Positions 25,918 through 34,999 are shown, numbered from the stretch's first letter. The stretch: DNA of 64,000 nucleotides from Niastella koreensis GR20-10 (GCF_000246855.1 NC_016609.1:7266744-7330743); one strand, 5' to 3'. Numbers and translations are program-made. The notes: generated by a model not told the origin, from the sequence alone.

Positions 25918-27684
25918 ATGTCACTCAAATTAAAACCCGCTGGTAAAATATTAATCATCGCTGCAGTAGTAGCTACAGGTATTGCAGGGGTTAGATGGTA
26001 TCAGAACCGTCCGAAAGTTGTAAACGATTCTATTGAAGTAGGTAAGGTAGCCCTGCCCGATGCACCGGATGCATCTTTACAAGGCAATGCGGTTCAATTA
26101 CCATTACCAGGTGATGAACCCGCCGTGAACGGCGGCACCTCCATTACCTGGGAACGCATGGCCTGGAACAGCCAGTTCAGCGGCATGTACGCTAACGGGG
26201 GCGTACGTACTACCAAAGGTTCTTTGTTCGACAAGGCGCATCTCGATGTTACATATATCCGTCAGGACGACTGTAACAAACAAATGGCCGACCTGGTAAA
26301 ATTTGCCAACGAGTATAAAACCAATCCCAATGCCGCAGGGGTGTTAATCACCTTCATGGGTGACGGTATGCCGGCCTTTATGACCTCGCTTGCCAAAGAG
26401 CTGGAACCTTTAGGCGCCGAATACCAACCCATTATTATTCCGGTTACGCACGGTAAATCGTTTGGTGAAGACCAGGTGATGGGCCCGCTGGCCTGGAAGC
26501 AGGACCCTAAGAACGCCATTGGTAAATGCGTAGTGGGCGTATTGCGCGACGGTGACGTAAACATTCTGTTGAAATGGGCCGGTGACAACGGGTTAAAAGT
26601 AAACCCCGACGAAACCACCTACGACGGCAATGCTATCAACCTCATTGCCGCCAACGACTTCCTGGATGCGCCTAACAAGTACATCACCGGTTATACCGAA
26701 AAAAGGAAGCTGATCGTAAATGGTAAAACCACCGGTACCGATACCACTGTTGGTGTGGATGGGGTAGCCACCTGGACGCCTGGTGACGTAAATGTCGCCA
26801 CGAAAAAAGGTGGCCTGGTAACCATCGCCAGCACCAGACAGTACGCATCGCAAATGAGTAACCAAACCATTGCCATTAAAAGATGGGCAAACGATCACCG
26901 TACCGGTATCGAGAACATGATCATTGCCCTGGCACAGGCCGGCGACCAGGTGCGTTCGTTCAACGATGCCAAAAAATTCGCGGCTGAAGTGAGCACCAAA
27001 CTGTACCAGGAACAAACTGCAGACTATTGGTTGAAGTACTATAACGGTGTTGAAGAAAAAGACATTCAGGGCCTGAAGGTGAACCTTGGTGGTTCTGCCG
27101 TATTCAATCTGAATGATATGGCCAATACTTATGGATTAGGTGATGATAAAGTTGACCGGTATAAAGCAGTGTACAACACCTTCGGTAACCTGATGGTGAA
27201 AATGTACCCCAACATCCTGCCCGGCTTTTTACCCTATGAAAAGGCGGTTGATAAATCGTTCCTGTTCAGTGTGATCTCTAACCACCCTGAATTATTACAG
27301 GGTAAGGCTATTGAAGCAAAATATGCCGACCAGATCACCGCGGCCATATCCTCTAAATCGTACAAGATCGAGTTTGAGACCGGCTCAGCCAATATCAAAC
27401 CCGGTTCGTACCAATTGCTGGATGAAATATTTGAATCGGCTGTAGTGGCGGAAGGGTTGAAACTGGGTGTATACGGCCACACCGATAACCAGGGCAGCAA
27501 CGACATAAACGTTCCCCTGTCACAAAAAAGAGCGGAAGCTGTAAGAAGCTACCTGTTGAAAAAAGGTTTGAAACAAAGCCAGATCGAAGCCAAAGGGTAC
27601 GGTTCGGAAAAACCCATAGCCGATAACAGCACCGAAGCCGGCAGAAGTAAAAACCGCCGCGTAGAAATTGTGTTGGGTGAGTAA
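25918..27684 (+). CDS. Substrate-binding domain fused to OmpA peptidoglycan-binding domain
   Basis: 588 residues. One N-terminal anchor helix (residues ~9-27, 'ILIIAAVVATGIAGVRWYQ') is followed by a periplasmic type II solute-binding fold of the nitrate/taurine class (~70-430; 'SITWERMAWNSQFSGMYANGGVRTTKGSLFDKAHLDVTYIRQDD', 'LITFMGDGMPAFMTSLAKELEPLG', 'GVLRDGDVNILLKWAGDNGLKV'). The C-terminal ~125 residues are an OmpA domain ('IEFETGSANIKPGSYQLLDEI', 'GHTDNQGSNDINVPLSQKRAEAV', 'AKGYGSEKPIADNSTEAGRSKNRRVEI') with the peptidoglycan-contacting Asp and Arg in NxxLSxxRAxxV and NRRVEI-type motifs. Binding protein, membrane anchor and cell-wall tether are thus one polypeptide, upstream of its permease and ATPase. 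Confidence 0.85.
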   Translation: MSLKLKPAGKILIIAAVVATGIAGVRWYQNRPKVVNDSIEVGKVALPDAPDASLQGNAVQLPLPGDEPAVNGGTSITWERMAWNSQFSGMYANGGVRTTKGSLFDKAHLDVTYIRQDDCNKQMADLVKFANEYKTNPNAAGVLITFMGDGMPAFMTSLAKELEPLGAEYQPIIIPVTHGKSFGEDQVMGPLAWKQDPKNAIGKCVVGVLRDGDVNILLKWAGDNGLKVNPDETTYDGNAINLIAANDFLDAPNKYITGYTEKRKLIVNGKTTGTDTTVGVDGVATWTPGDVNVATKKGGLVTIASTRQYASQMSNQTIAIKRWANDHRTGIENMIIALAQAGDQVRSFNDAKKFAAEVSTKLYQEQTADYWLKYYNGVEEKDIQGLKVNLGGSAVFNLNDMANTYGLGDDKVDRYKAVYNTFGNLMVKMYPNILPGFLPYEKAVDKSFLFSVISNHPELLQGKAIEAKYADQITAAISSKSYKIEFETGSANIKPGSYQLLDEIFESAVVAEGLKLGVYGHTDNQGSNDINVPLSQKRAEAVRSYLLKKGLKQSQIEAKGYGSEKPIADNSTEAGRSKNRRVEIVLGE

Positions 27685-27782
27685 TGAGTAAGTGTTAGCC
27701 ATCAGTATATATGCCGTGTACGGGGTTGCAGCCGTGCACGGCTCATTTAAAGAATTCAACCTGTAACAACCAACTAAGAATC

Positions 27783-28562
27783 ATGAAAAAACTTCTTCAA
27801 CCATTTGCCACTATTAACCCCCAGACATTTATGATTATGGTGGCTGTGCAAGTGGTTATCACCCTGTTGTTGTGGCATGGCCTGAGCGATGGATTGATAC
27901 CTAAACCTGGTAAAGTTGCGGGAGCGTTTGTAACGCTGCTGGGCACCAGGTTATTCATCGACAATATGCTGGTAAGCCTGCTGCTCACCTTGAAAGCCAT
28001 GTTGTACAGTATCCTGATTACCCTGTTGTTTGCATACTTATCGGTATTGCCCTTTTTTAAAAGCGTAGCCCTCTTCATAGTAAAATGCCGGTATTTAACC
28101 CTTACGGGTTTGATCTTCATTTTCACCCTGCTTACCAAAGATGGCAGCGAGCTAAAATTATCGTTACTGGTCTTTGGCATTGTGCCCTTTTTTGTAACCT
28201 CCTTCCTGTCGGTGATTGTAAATATTAACCCGCAGGAATATGAACTGTGCAAAACGCTGGGCTATAATAACTGGCAAACGCTGTATGAAACAATCGTCAT
28301 TGGTAAGGCAGACCAGGTGTTCGAGATCCTGCGGCAGAACTTCGCTATCTCCTGGTTAATGATTACCATGGTGGAAGGATTGAGCATGAGTGAAGGCGGT
28401 ATTGGAACGCTGCTGATAAAATACAACAAGTACAACGACCTCACTAACGTATTGGCCTTACAACTGGCCATCTTTATAATCGGTTTATGTTTCGACTATT
28501 TACTGGGCAGTCTCAGACACTGGCTGTTCCCGTATAGTAAATTAAATACCGCAAAAGCATAA
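27783..28562 (+). CDS. ABC transporter permease (NitT/TauT-like)
   Basis: About 259 residues from the ATG at 27783 (MKKLLQPFATINPQTF). Six hydrophobic helices are visible ('TFMIMVAVQVVITLLLWHGL', 'FIDNMLVSLLLTLKAMLYSILITLLFAYLSV', 'LTLTGLIFIFTLL', 'LSLLVFGIVPFFVTSFLSVIVNI', and two near the C-terminus). The ABC coupling (EAA) loop appears as 'EYELCKTLGYNNWQTLYETIVIGKADQVFEILRQNFAISWLMITMVEGL', the usual MetI-type position. It is 98 nt after the SBP-OmpA gene and 2 nt before the ATPase, so it is part of the same unit. Confidence 0.85.
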   Translation: MKKLLQPFATINPQTFMIMVAVQVVITLLLWHGLSDGLIPKPGKVAGAFVTLLGTRLFIDNMLVSLLLTLKAMLYSILITLLFAYLSVLPFFKSVALFIVKCRYLTLTGLIFIFTLLTKDGSELKLSLLVFGIVPFFVTSFLSVIVNINPQEYELCKTLGYNNWQTLYETIVIGKADQVFEILRQNFAISWLMITMVEGLSMSEGGIGTLLIKYNKYNDLTNVLALQLAIFIIGLCFDYLLGSLRHWLFPYSKLNTAKA

Positions 28563-28564
28563 CA

Positions 28565-29356
28565 ATGACAGATTGTATAAAAGCAGAAGTAGTATTGCAA
28601 GCCAGCCATGTGCAGCTTACTTTCGACCGGCCTATTCTGCGCGAGATAAATTTTTGTATCAAAAACATCATTCGTCCAGGTTTATTGCAGGGACAGGTAG
28701 TATCGCTCATCGGCCGCAGCGGCATTGGTAAAACCCAGTTGTTTAAATTACTGTCGGGCCTGCAGGCCCCTACTTCAGGACAAATAACCATCCACGACAA
28801 TAAACCAGTAAAGGCCGGTGACATGGGCGTTATTTTCCAGAACTATTATTTGTTTGAATGGCGTACCGTTTATCAATCGTTGATGCTGGCCGCCAAAAAG
28901 AACAAAAAACTGGCAGGCAAGGAAAAACAAGCCATCGCCCGGTATGCCGAACAGTTTCAACTGACCGGCCACCTGAACCTATATCCTCAACAATTATCGG
29001 GGGGACAGCGCCAGCGCGTAAGCATCATGCAGCAATTATTAAAGGGTTCTGATTTCATTTTACTGGATGAGCCCTTCAGCGGTCTTGATGTATGCATGCT
29101 TGACAAAGCGGTGGAACTGTTGTTACAGGTTTCGCTGTCAGATGAGTTGAAAACGCTCATCATTGTTTCGCACGACATCGAGAACAGCGTAGCCATTTCT
29201 GACACCGTTTTTATTCTGGGCAATGAACCGGGAAAGGAAGGCGCCACTATCAAAAAAGAAATTGATCTGATAGAAAGAGATTTAGCCTGGCAAAAGGATA
29301 TTAAGCATGAAAAGCGATTCCTGGAAACGATCCGGGAAATAAAAGAAGAACTATAA
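28565..29356 (+). CDS. ABC transporter ATP-binding protein
   Basis: 263 residues. Walker A is GRSGIGKT (residues 50-57), the Q-loop is in 'VIFQNYYLFEW', the signature LSGGQRQR starts at residue 144, and Walker B with catalytic Glu is ILLDEP (Asp168-Glu169). The H-loop His is in 'IVSHDIENS'. It belongs to the NrtD/SsuB/TauB class, energising the permease two nucleotides upstream. The C-terminal ~30 residues ('IERDLAWQKDIKHEKRFLETIREIKEEL') are a charged helix beyond the usual length, possibly contacting the coiled-coil partners (inference). Confidence 0.9.
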   Translation: MTDCIKAEVVLQASHVQLTFDRPILREINFCIKNIIRPGLLQGQVVSLIGRSGIGKTQLFKLLSGLQAPTSGQITIHDNKPVKAGDMGVIFQNYYLFEWRTVYQSLMLAAKKNKKLAGKEKQAIARYAEQFQLTGHLNLYPQQLSGGQRQRVSIMQQLLKGSDFILLDEPFSGLDVCMLDKAVELLLQVSLSDELKTLIIVSHDIENSVAISDTVFILGNEPGKEGATIKKEIDLIERDLAWQKDIKHEKRFLETIREIKEEL

Positions 29357-29400
29357 ACACTGAATGTTACACTACCAACAACTTAATAAATCTGTAATAA

Positions 29401-29691
29401 ATGAAAGTATCTATGGGGAAGAAGTCTCCTGCAAAAAGACACTTTATATTTTACGATAAGAATAAAAATGAATTTATTCATGTTGATGTACATGTGAGCG
29501 CAAATGGAACTCAGTTGGTTATTTCTAAAAGTACAGACGGTATTAATCTGCAATTCCCGGCACAAAAAGAATATGTGGTAGCCACCTTACCGCCGTTAAC
29601 CGGAGACCTGGAATACGATTCTCTTCAAATAAGATTTCATTTTATTGCCAATGGATTTAAGCCGGTAAAAAAAGTCTACCGTAAACCTTAG
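29401..29691 (+). CDS. Hypothetical 96-aa protein at the end of the ABC/OmpA cluster
   Basis: Not recognised. It is basic and soluble, starts MKVSMGKKSPAKRHFIFYDK, and contains alternating strands ('EFIHVDVHVSANGTQLVISKS', 'EYVVATLPPLTGDLEYDSLQIRFHFIANG') that suggest a small beta-sandwich. It follows the ATPase by 44 nt with an intrinsic terminator directly after it, so it probably ends the operon. No signal peptide is seen. Confidence 0.62.
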   Translation: MKVSMGKKSPAKRHFIFYDKNKNEFIHVDVHVSANGTQLVISKSTDGINLQFPAQKEYVVATLPPLTGDLEYDSLQIRFHFIANGFKPVKKVYRKP

Positions 29692-29701
29692 TAATAAAAA
29701 C

Positions 29702-29740
29702 AGCCGTGTTCGGGTTAACCCGGGACACGGCTTTATGTTT
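29702..29740 (+). terminator. Terminator closing the ABC/OmpA cluster
   Basis: AGCCGTGT and ACACGGCT form the outer stem, and CGGGTTAACCCG the inner palindrome; TTTATGTTT follows. It lies 12 nt after the stop at 29691, and A residues on the left side could let it act for the convergent gene too. Confidence 0.85.
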
Positions 29741-29756
29741 ATGTCAACTCTATCAA

Positions 29757-30278
29757 CTATAAACCGAAATGCCAGCCCGCTTTAAACGCCAACCACGAAG
29801 CATAGCCCGCTCCTTCCCTGGCAAAACCATCCAGGGCCATACCCATTTCAAACGGGCCTAACTTTACACCGGCGCCCACATCGCCGCTAAAGCGGGAAGA
29901 GGTTGAGTTGTAGGTTTTATCTTTTATTTGCGCCACCCCGGCGTTGGCCTGAATGAACAACATGTTGGTTGGTAAAAAATACTTGCGGAATCCCAGCTTC
30001 ACAGGAACATAAATAATGTTACCTATTTCTTTGGAGGGTGCATTGAAGACTGTATAACCCACGGTTCCGGTTAAAAATGTTTTGGAGCCCAAATTAATGC
30101 CAGCGCCTGCTTCAGCCCCCACTCCATAATTATAATCGTGTTTGAATTTGGCCTGCAGCGGCGAAGCATATTGCCCATGTGCAAACACGAAAAATACTTT
30201 TTGTGCCTGAACACTGTTATAGCTACCGGCAATTAGCAGCATGGCTACTACCGTTAAACAACGTATAGCGTATTTCAT
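29757..30278 (-). CDS. Small outer-membrane beta-barrel protein
   Basis: 173 residues with a signal peptide ending near 'NSVQAQ'. The mature part alternates short amphipathic strands ('YGVGAEAGAGINLGSKTFLTGTVGYTVF', 'IIYVPVKLGFRKYFL', 'MLFIQANAGVAQI', 'FSGDVGAGVKLGPFEMGMALDGF') and ends in 'LAFKAGWHFGL', a typical eight-stranded barrel layout. No specific function can be assigned. It converges on the ABC/OmpA cluster; whether it is related to it is unknown. Confidence 0.78.
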   Translation of the reverse strand: MKYAIRCLTVVAMLLIAGSYNSVQAQKVFFVFAHGQYASPLQAKFKHDYNYGVGAEAGAGINLGSKTFLTGTVGYTVFNAPSKEIGNIIYVPVKLGFRKYFLPTNMLFIQANAGVAQIKDKTYNSTSSRFSGDVGAGVKLGPFEMGMALDGFAREGAGYASWLAFKAGWHFGL

Positions 30279-30609
30279 AATGGAAGGTTGTTTAACAGCA
30301 AATGAAAAATTTATGCCATTATAAATGGGGTACTTATTTGTTTATTCACATATGTCTAATAAGGGCCCTGCTGAAATAATTAACGTTTCTATAGGATAAT
30401 GATATTAAACCCGAAAATACAATTCTGAAAATATATTCGACATTTAAGGTCTACCAGATCAGGAAAGGGATTAAAGTATAAAGAACTGACCTGTCAGGTG
30501 TGCATAGCAAGCTTAATAATGCAAGATGTTTAAGCACACCTGACAGGTCATACCGTTATGTGTATATTCTATAAACCATATATATGTCATAAACTTTAAA
30601 TCCATAACA
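30279..30609. other. Divergent intergenic region of 331 nt
   Basis: The promoters of the beta-barrel gene (minus) and DUF2723 gene (plus) lie here. The only structure seen is the 16-bp inverted repeat at 30488-30549. No gene is supportable. Confidence 0.5.
30488..30549. repeat. Perfect 16-bp inverted repeat with ACCTGTCAGGT core
   Basis: GACCTGTCAGGTGTGC (30488-30503) and GCACACCTGACAGGTC (30534-30549) are exact reverse complements around a 30-nt loop. Each arm itself contains the near-palindrome ACCTGTCAGGT. It is 60 nt upstream of the DUF2723 start. Confidence 0.7.
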
Positions 30610-33600
30610 ATGAATTTCAACAAAGTGAACAACCTGGCAGGGTGGACAGTATGCGCTATCGCCTGTACTGTTTACCTGCTAACGATGGAAGCGACCGTTA
30701 GCTTATGGGATTGCGGTGAGTTTATTTCAACCGCATACACCATGGGTATTCCCCACCCACCCGGTGCGCCGCTGTTTATCCTGATTGCCAGGTTCTTTAT
30801 TATCCTGTTTGGCAGTAGTCCACACACAGCAGCCATGGCAGTTAACAGCATGAGCGCCATTGCCAGCGGCTTTACCATCCTGTTTTTATTCTGGACCATC
30901 ACTCACTTTGCACGCAAGCTGGTGCAAAAGAACGATCAGCCACTTAGCAAACAGGCTGTCTTCGGCATCATCAGCGCCGGTGCAGTGGGCGCATTGGCTT
31001 ACACCTTCTCCGATTCGTTTTGGTTCAGTGCCGTGGAAGGGGAAGTATATGCCCTCTCTTCATTCTTCACCGCCCTGGTGTTCTGGGCCATCTTAAAATG
31101 GGAACAGCAGTCGCAAAAAGCCGGCGCCGATAAATGGCTTGTGTTCATTTTCTTTATAATGGGGCTTTCCATTGGCGTTCACCTGTTGAACCTGTTGACC
31201 ATTCCAGCTATCATTATGGTATATTATTTCAAACGGTTTAAAGTAACCCGGCGAAATACCATGCTGGCCTTTTTAACCGGCTGCGCTATCACGGGTTTTG
31301 TGATGAAATTCATTATTGTATATTCTGTTAAGGGCGCCGGCGCATTTGACGTTTATTTCACCAACGAACTGGGCATGCCGTTCTTTTCAGGCTTTACCAT
31401 TTTCTTTTTATTGATAGCCGCTACTATTGCCTGGGGCATACGGGTAGCCAATAAAAGAAAATTGAAATACCTGACTATCGGTTTGTGGAGTTGTGCTTTT
31501 ATGTTGCTTGGGTATTCTACTTATCTCACTACTATGATCAGATCAAACGCCAACCCGGGCGTTGATATGTACAATATTGATAACCCCATTAGCCTGGAAG
31601 GTTATTTAAGCCGGGAAAAATATGGCGACTGGCCAATTGTGTACGGTCCTGATTTCACTGAGAAAACACCTTACGCCAAGGCAGGCGATGAATATGTTAG
31701 AGGGAAAGAAAAATATGAAGTGGCGGGCAGCCGCTATGTACAGGATTGGAGTGCGGCCCCTGGTGCTCACCTGTTCCCCCGTATGTACGATGCCAGCAAT
31801 GACCGCGGACAAATAGACTGCTATCGCCAGTTTGCCAACCTGGAGGTAGGTGAAACGCCTACGATGGCTGATAATATAAAATACTTTACCAGGTACCAGG
31901 CCGGCTGGATGTACATGCGTTACTTTATGTGGAATTTTGTTGGCCGGCAAAACGACCTGCAGGGTTTTGGCAACCCACGCGATAGTAATTTCATCAGCGG
32001 CATTTCTTTTATCGACAACGTGATGGTTGGCAATCAGCAAAAAATGCCCGACACCGCCCACATTACCAATAAAGCCTACAACAGGTTGTATATGCTGCCG
32101 CTGTTACTGGGCATTGCCGGTTTGGTGTATCAGTACAAACGCAGCCGTCGCGATGCACTGGTAAACGGGTTGTTGTTCTTCTTTACCGGCCTGGCCATTG
32201 TGCTCTTTTTAAACCAGGCAGGTTATCAGCCGCGGGAACGGGATTATGCCTTTGTAGGTTCGTTCTATGCATTCAGTATCTGGATTGGGCTGGGTGTACT
32301 ATGGGTGAAACAGGTGCTGGAAAAATTTACCAAACCACCAATAGCCGCCTACCTGGCAGCCGGGCTTTGTTTACTCGCCGTTCCGGTGTTGATGGCCCAG
32401 CAGGAATGGGACGATCATGACCGCCACCAAAAAACCCTTGCGCTCGACCTCGCAAAGAACTATCTGAATAGCTGTCCGCCCAACGCCATATTGTTTACCG
32501 CAGAGGATAATGATTCTTATGCCCTGTGGTATGCACAGGAAGTGGAAGGGGTTAGAAAAGATGTGCGTGTAGTGGTTAGTACCCTTATTGGTACCGACTG
32601 GGGCATAGATCAATTGCGATACAAAGTAAATAACAGCGCCCCCTTCAATGTAGTATTCCGGCCCGATCAGGTAGCCGGAGATAAACTGAACGTGATCTAT
32701 TACAACCCCACGCCCGGATATGATAAATACAAATACTATGATCTGTACGATGTGCTTAAAAATGTAGTAGGCGGCAATGACCCGCGATTCACCACTACAT
32801 CAGAAGATGGAGATGCCTATAGTTTGTATCCCACGCAAAAATTCAGCGTACCGGTTGATCTGAAGACCGTAACCGCCAATGGCACCATCCATGCCGGCGA
32901 TAAAGTAGTTGACTCTTTACACATCGATCTCACCGGTAAGAATTATCTCTTCAAAAACGACCTGGCTATTCTGGCAGTTATTGCCGGGAATCAGTGGAAA
33001 CGGCCTGTCTGTTTCTCCAATCTGGGCACGGCGCAAGACCTGGGTTTGGATAAATATACCCGGCTGAACGGGCTTACCTATCAACTGGTGCCTGTTGAAA
33101 ACAGCAACGGGGTAAATCTCGATGTAGCGTATAACAACGTGATGCAACGATTTGGTTATGGCAATGCCGGTAAAAAAGGCGTTTATTTTGATGAGGAGAA
33201 CCGCCGCCGCCTGAACACCATTAAACTGGCGCATGCACAAATAGCCCGGAACCTGGCCCAGGCCGGCAGAAAAGAAGAGGCCAGAAGGATCCTGGAACGT
33301 TACGATGAGCACGTGAACGAATCCAATGTACCTTATGGCTTCACCGCCAACCGGGGCAACATGCATAATATCTTCTCACTTCAGTTCCTGGAAGCCTGTT
33401 ATATGGCCGAAGACTGGACCTTAGCAAACAAGGTCGCCACCTCATTGAAGAAAGACCTGCAACAACAAATGCAGTATTATCGCGCTTTGGGCGATGGCAG
33501 CCAAACGGAAGAAGAAATACTGAACAACGCCTTTCTGCTGACACAAGGCAAAGCCGGCGACCTGTCAAACAGACAAGCGCCATTTGCACAGGATATTCTT

Positions 33601-33678
33601 TCCAGCTACCAGTTATTGAATCAAATAGAAAAATGGAAGCAGGAGTTTCAACCTAAACGCCCGTCGGTTATAAATTAA
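30610..33678 (+). CDS. DUF2723 multi-pass membrane protein (TMEM260-like)
   Basis: 1022 residues. The N-terminal ~550 residues have about 12 membrane helices and the family signature 'LTMEATVSLWDCGEFISTAYTMGIPHPPGAPLFILIARFF' with the acidic residues expected of a GT-C type glycosyltransferase, plus 'QAGYQPRERDYAFVGSFYAF'. A periplasmic domain follows (~600-900; 'AILFTAEDNDSYALWYAQEVEGVRKDVRVV'), then helical repeats ('LAHAQIARNLAQAGRKEEARRILERYDEH'). Family knowledge: DUF2723 is related to human TMEM260, a protein O-mannosyltransferase, and Bacteroidota glycosylate many exported proteins, so a protein O-glycosylation role is reasonable inference. It is monocistronic with a strong terminator. 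Confidence 0.88.
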   Translation: MNFNKVNNLAGWTVCAIACTVYLLTMEATVSLWDCGEFISTAYTMGIPHPPGAPLFILIARFFIILFGSSPHTAAMAVNSMSAIASGFTILFLFWTITHFARKLVQKNDQPLSKQAVFGIISAGAVGALAYTFSDSFWFSAVEGEVYALSSFFTALVFWAILKWEQQSQKAGADKWLVFIFFIMGLSIGVHLLNLLTIPAIIMVYYFKRFKVTRRNTMLAFLTGCAITGFVMKFIIVYSVKGAGAFDVYFTNELGMPFFSGFTIFFLLIAATIAWGIRVANKRKLKYLTIGLWSCAFMLLGYSTYLTTMIRSNANPGVDMYNIDNPISLEGYLSREKYGDWPIVYGPDFTEKTPYAKAGDEYVRGKEKYEVAGSRYVQDWSAAPGAHLFPRMYDASNDRGQIDCYRQFANLEVGETPTMADNIKYFTRYQAGWMYMRYFMWNFVGRQNDLQGFGNPRDSNFISGISFIDNVMVGNQQKMPDTAHITNKAYNRLYMLPLLLGIAGLVYQYKRSRRDALVNGLLFFFTGLAIVLFLNQAGYQPRERDYAFVGSFYAFSIWIGLGVLWVKQVLEKFTKPPIAAYLAAGLCLLAVPVLMAQQEWDDHDRHQKTLALDLAKNYLNSCPPNAILFTAEDNDSYALWYAQEVEGVRKDVRVVVSTLIGTDWGIDQLRYKVNNSAPFNVVFRPDQVAGDKLNVIYYNPTPGYDKYKYYDLYDVLKNVVGGNDPRFTTTSEDGDAYSLYPTQKFSVPVDLKTVTANGTIHAGDKVVDSLHIDLTGKNYLFKNDLAILAVIAGNQWKRPVCFSNLGTAQDLGLDKYTRLNGLTYQLVPVENSNGVNLDVAYNNVMQRFGYGNAGKKGVYFDEENRRRLNTIKLAHAQIARNLAQAGRKEEARRILERYDEHVNESNVPYGFTANRGNMHNIFSLQFLEACYMAEDWTLANKVATSLKKDLQQQMQYYRALGDGSQTEEEILNNAFLLTQGKAGDLSNRQAPFAQDILSSYQLLNQIEKWKQEFQPKRPSVIN

Positions 33679-33698
33679 TCAACGGCCAGTAAAATAAT

Positions 33699-33736
33699 AA
33701 GAGCCATTCCGGTATTAGCGGGATGGCTCTTCTCTT
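33699..33736. terminator. Bidirectional terminator between convergent genes
   Basis: AAGAGCCATTCC (33699-33710) pairs with GGGATGGCTCTT (33720-33731) with one mismatch, followed by TCTCTTTATA and preceded by AAAATAAT. It serves the DUF2723 gene and the lipoprotein gene that ends at 33772. Confidence 0.75.
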
Positions 33737-33771
33737 TATAACCCTTCAAAATAGTACGGAATTGAACCCAA

Positions 33772-34230
33772 TTAGTATCTACTGAACTTGTAACGGCCAA
33801 TAGTGTGGTTGTTATAATTAGTTGCTACAAAAGAGTTGGGATAAATTGCTACGTTATCAAATGCCATATCAATCACATCATCTCCTTTATAGTTTGATAC
33901 GTGGATCTGCATATTCTGATGTGAATTGGTATAGTAAATACCTGATTCGTCATAGTATCCGCCTGTAGCGGCATTCATGCTCCAGGTACCCTTAAGGGTA
34001 GCACCATTTTCAACATAGGTGGCTTGTCCATTGCTATAAAAAGTAAACACCCCGTTTTCCACACCGGTGCTCACAGAAGTCCAACCATAGGCATCTTTTT
34101 CAGCAGCATCAGTAAGCACCCATGAACCGGTAATGGTAGGTTGTATATCTACAATAACTCCAACCTTAGTACAACTGGCAAATGAAGTAATGGCAATCAA
34201 TAAGACGGTTAAGCGTAAATAAGATTTCAT
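33772..34230 (-). CDS. Lipocalin-like lipoprotein
   Basis: About 152 residues from the ATG at 34230 (MKSYLRLTVLLIAITSFAS). The lipobox is FASC with a cysteine near residue 20. The mature protein reads 'TITGSWVLTDAAEKDAYGWTSVSTGVENGVFTFYSNGQATYVENGATLKGTWSMNA', the GxW and antiparallel-strand pattern of lipocalin-like (DUF4923/Lipocalin_4) lipoproteins common in Bacteroidota. Ligand and role are unknown. It appears to be a single gene. Confidence 0.75.
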   Translation of the reverse strand: MKSYLRLTVLLIAITSFASCTKVGVIVDIQPTITGSWVLTDAAEKDAYGWTSVSTGVENGVFTFYSNGQATYVENGATLKGTWSMNAATGGYYDESGIYYTNSHQNMQIHVSNYKGDDVIDMAFDNVAIYPNSFVATNYNNHTIGRYKFSRY

Positions 34231-34402
34231 GACCTGGTGTTTTAAAGTGAACAAAAAGTGGTCATCTATAAGAAGGTGTACTGTTCTTACAGTTTACTCG
34301 TGGTTTAGTAAAACAGTTCATTTGGGAGATCGTTAACAGCGGGTTATTATTTCTTTAACAATCAGCCTATAAACTCTATATTGCATTGTTAAAAATGCAT
34401 CG

Positions 34403-34990
34403 ATGCGCAACCAATATCTGTTCATTTTAGCCATCAGCTTATTGATGGGAGCCTGTTCGCCAAAGTATAAAAACCCGCATATTGAGATCCAGACCAGCAA
34501 GGGTGAGATAGAACTGGAATTGTATCCCGATCAGGCGCCTAAAACAGTACAGGCCTTTCTTGCTTATATTAAAAAGGGGTACTACAAAAACAGTTCATTT
34601 TATCGCGTGCTGAATGACGACAACCAGCCTTCGAATGCCGATAAGGCCGAACTGATCCAGGGCGGCATGTATAAATCGATGTTTAAAGTGCATGATACTT
34701 TAACCGGTATACCACACGAGAGCACATTACAAACACATCTCCTGCATAAAAAAGGTACTATTTCTTTGGCGCGGTTAGCTCCTGGCACCGCCACCAGCGA
34801 ATTCTTTATTTGCTTAAGCGATCAACCCGGTTTTGATTATGGCGGCGAGAACAATCCCGATAAACAGGGCTACGCCGCCTTTGGTAAAGTGATAAAAGGC
34901 ATGGACATTGTGACAAAGATCTACAACCAAAACGAAGACAACCAGTCGTTCGACCCGCCTGTGCCTATCTATAATATTATTCAGTTGTAA
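34403..34990 (+). CDS. Peptidyl-prolyl isomerase, cyclophilin type, lipoprotein
   Basis: 195 residues. The signal ends in the lipobox MGAC with Cys18. The cyclophilin domain shows 'IEIQTSKGEIELELYPDQAPKTVQAFLAYIKKGYYKNSSFYRVL' with the catalytic Arg of 'FYRV', then 'LIQGGMYKS', 'GTISLARLAPGTATSEFFICLSDQPGFDYGG' and 'GYAAFGKVIKGMDIVTKIY'. It catalyses proline cis-trans isomerisation during folding of exported proteins and, being lipidated, probably acts in the periplasm on either membrane. The trailing remnant of a PhyH gene begins 10 nt downstream. Confidence 0.9.
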   Translation: MRNQYLFILAISLLMGACSPKYKNPHIEIQTSKGEIELELYPDQAPKTVQAFLAYIKKGYYKNSSFYRVLNDDNQPSNADKAELIQGGMYKSMFKVHDTLTGIPHESTLQTHLLHKKGTISLARLAPGTATSEFFICLSDQPGFDYGGENNPDKQGYAAFGKVIKGMDIVTKIYNQNEDNQSFDPPVPIYNIIQL

Positions 34991-34999
34991 AAACGGAGC

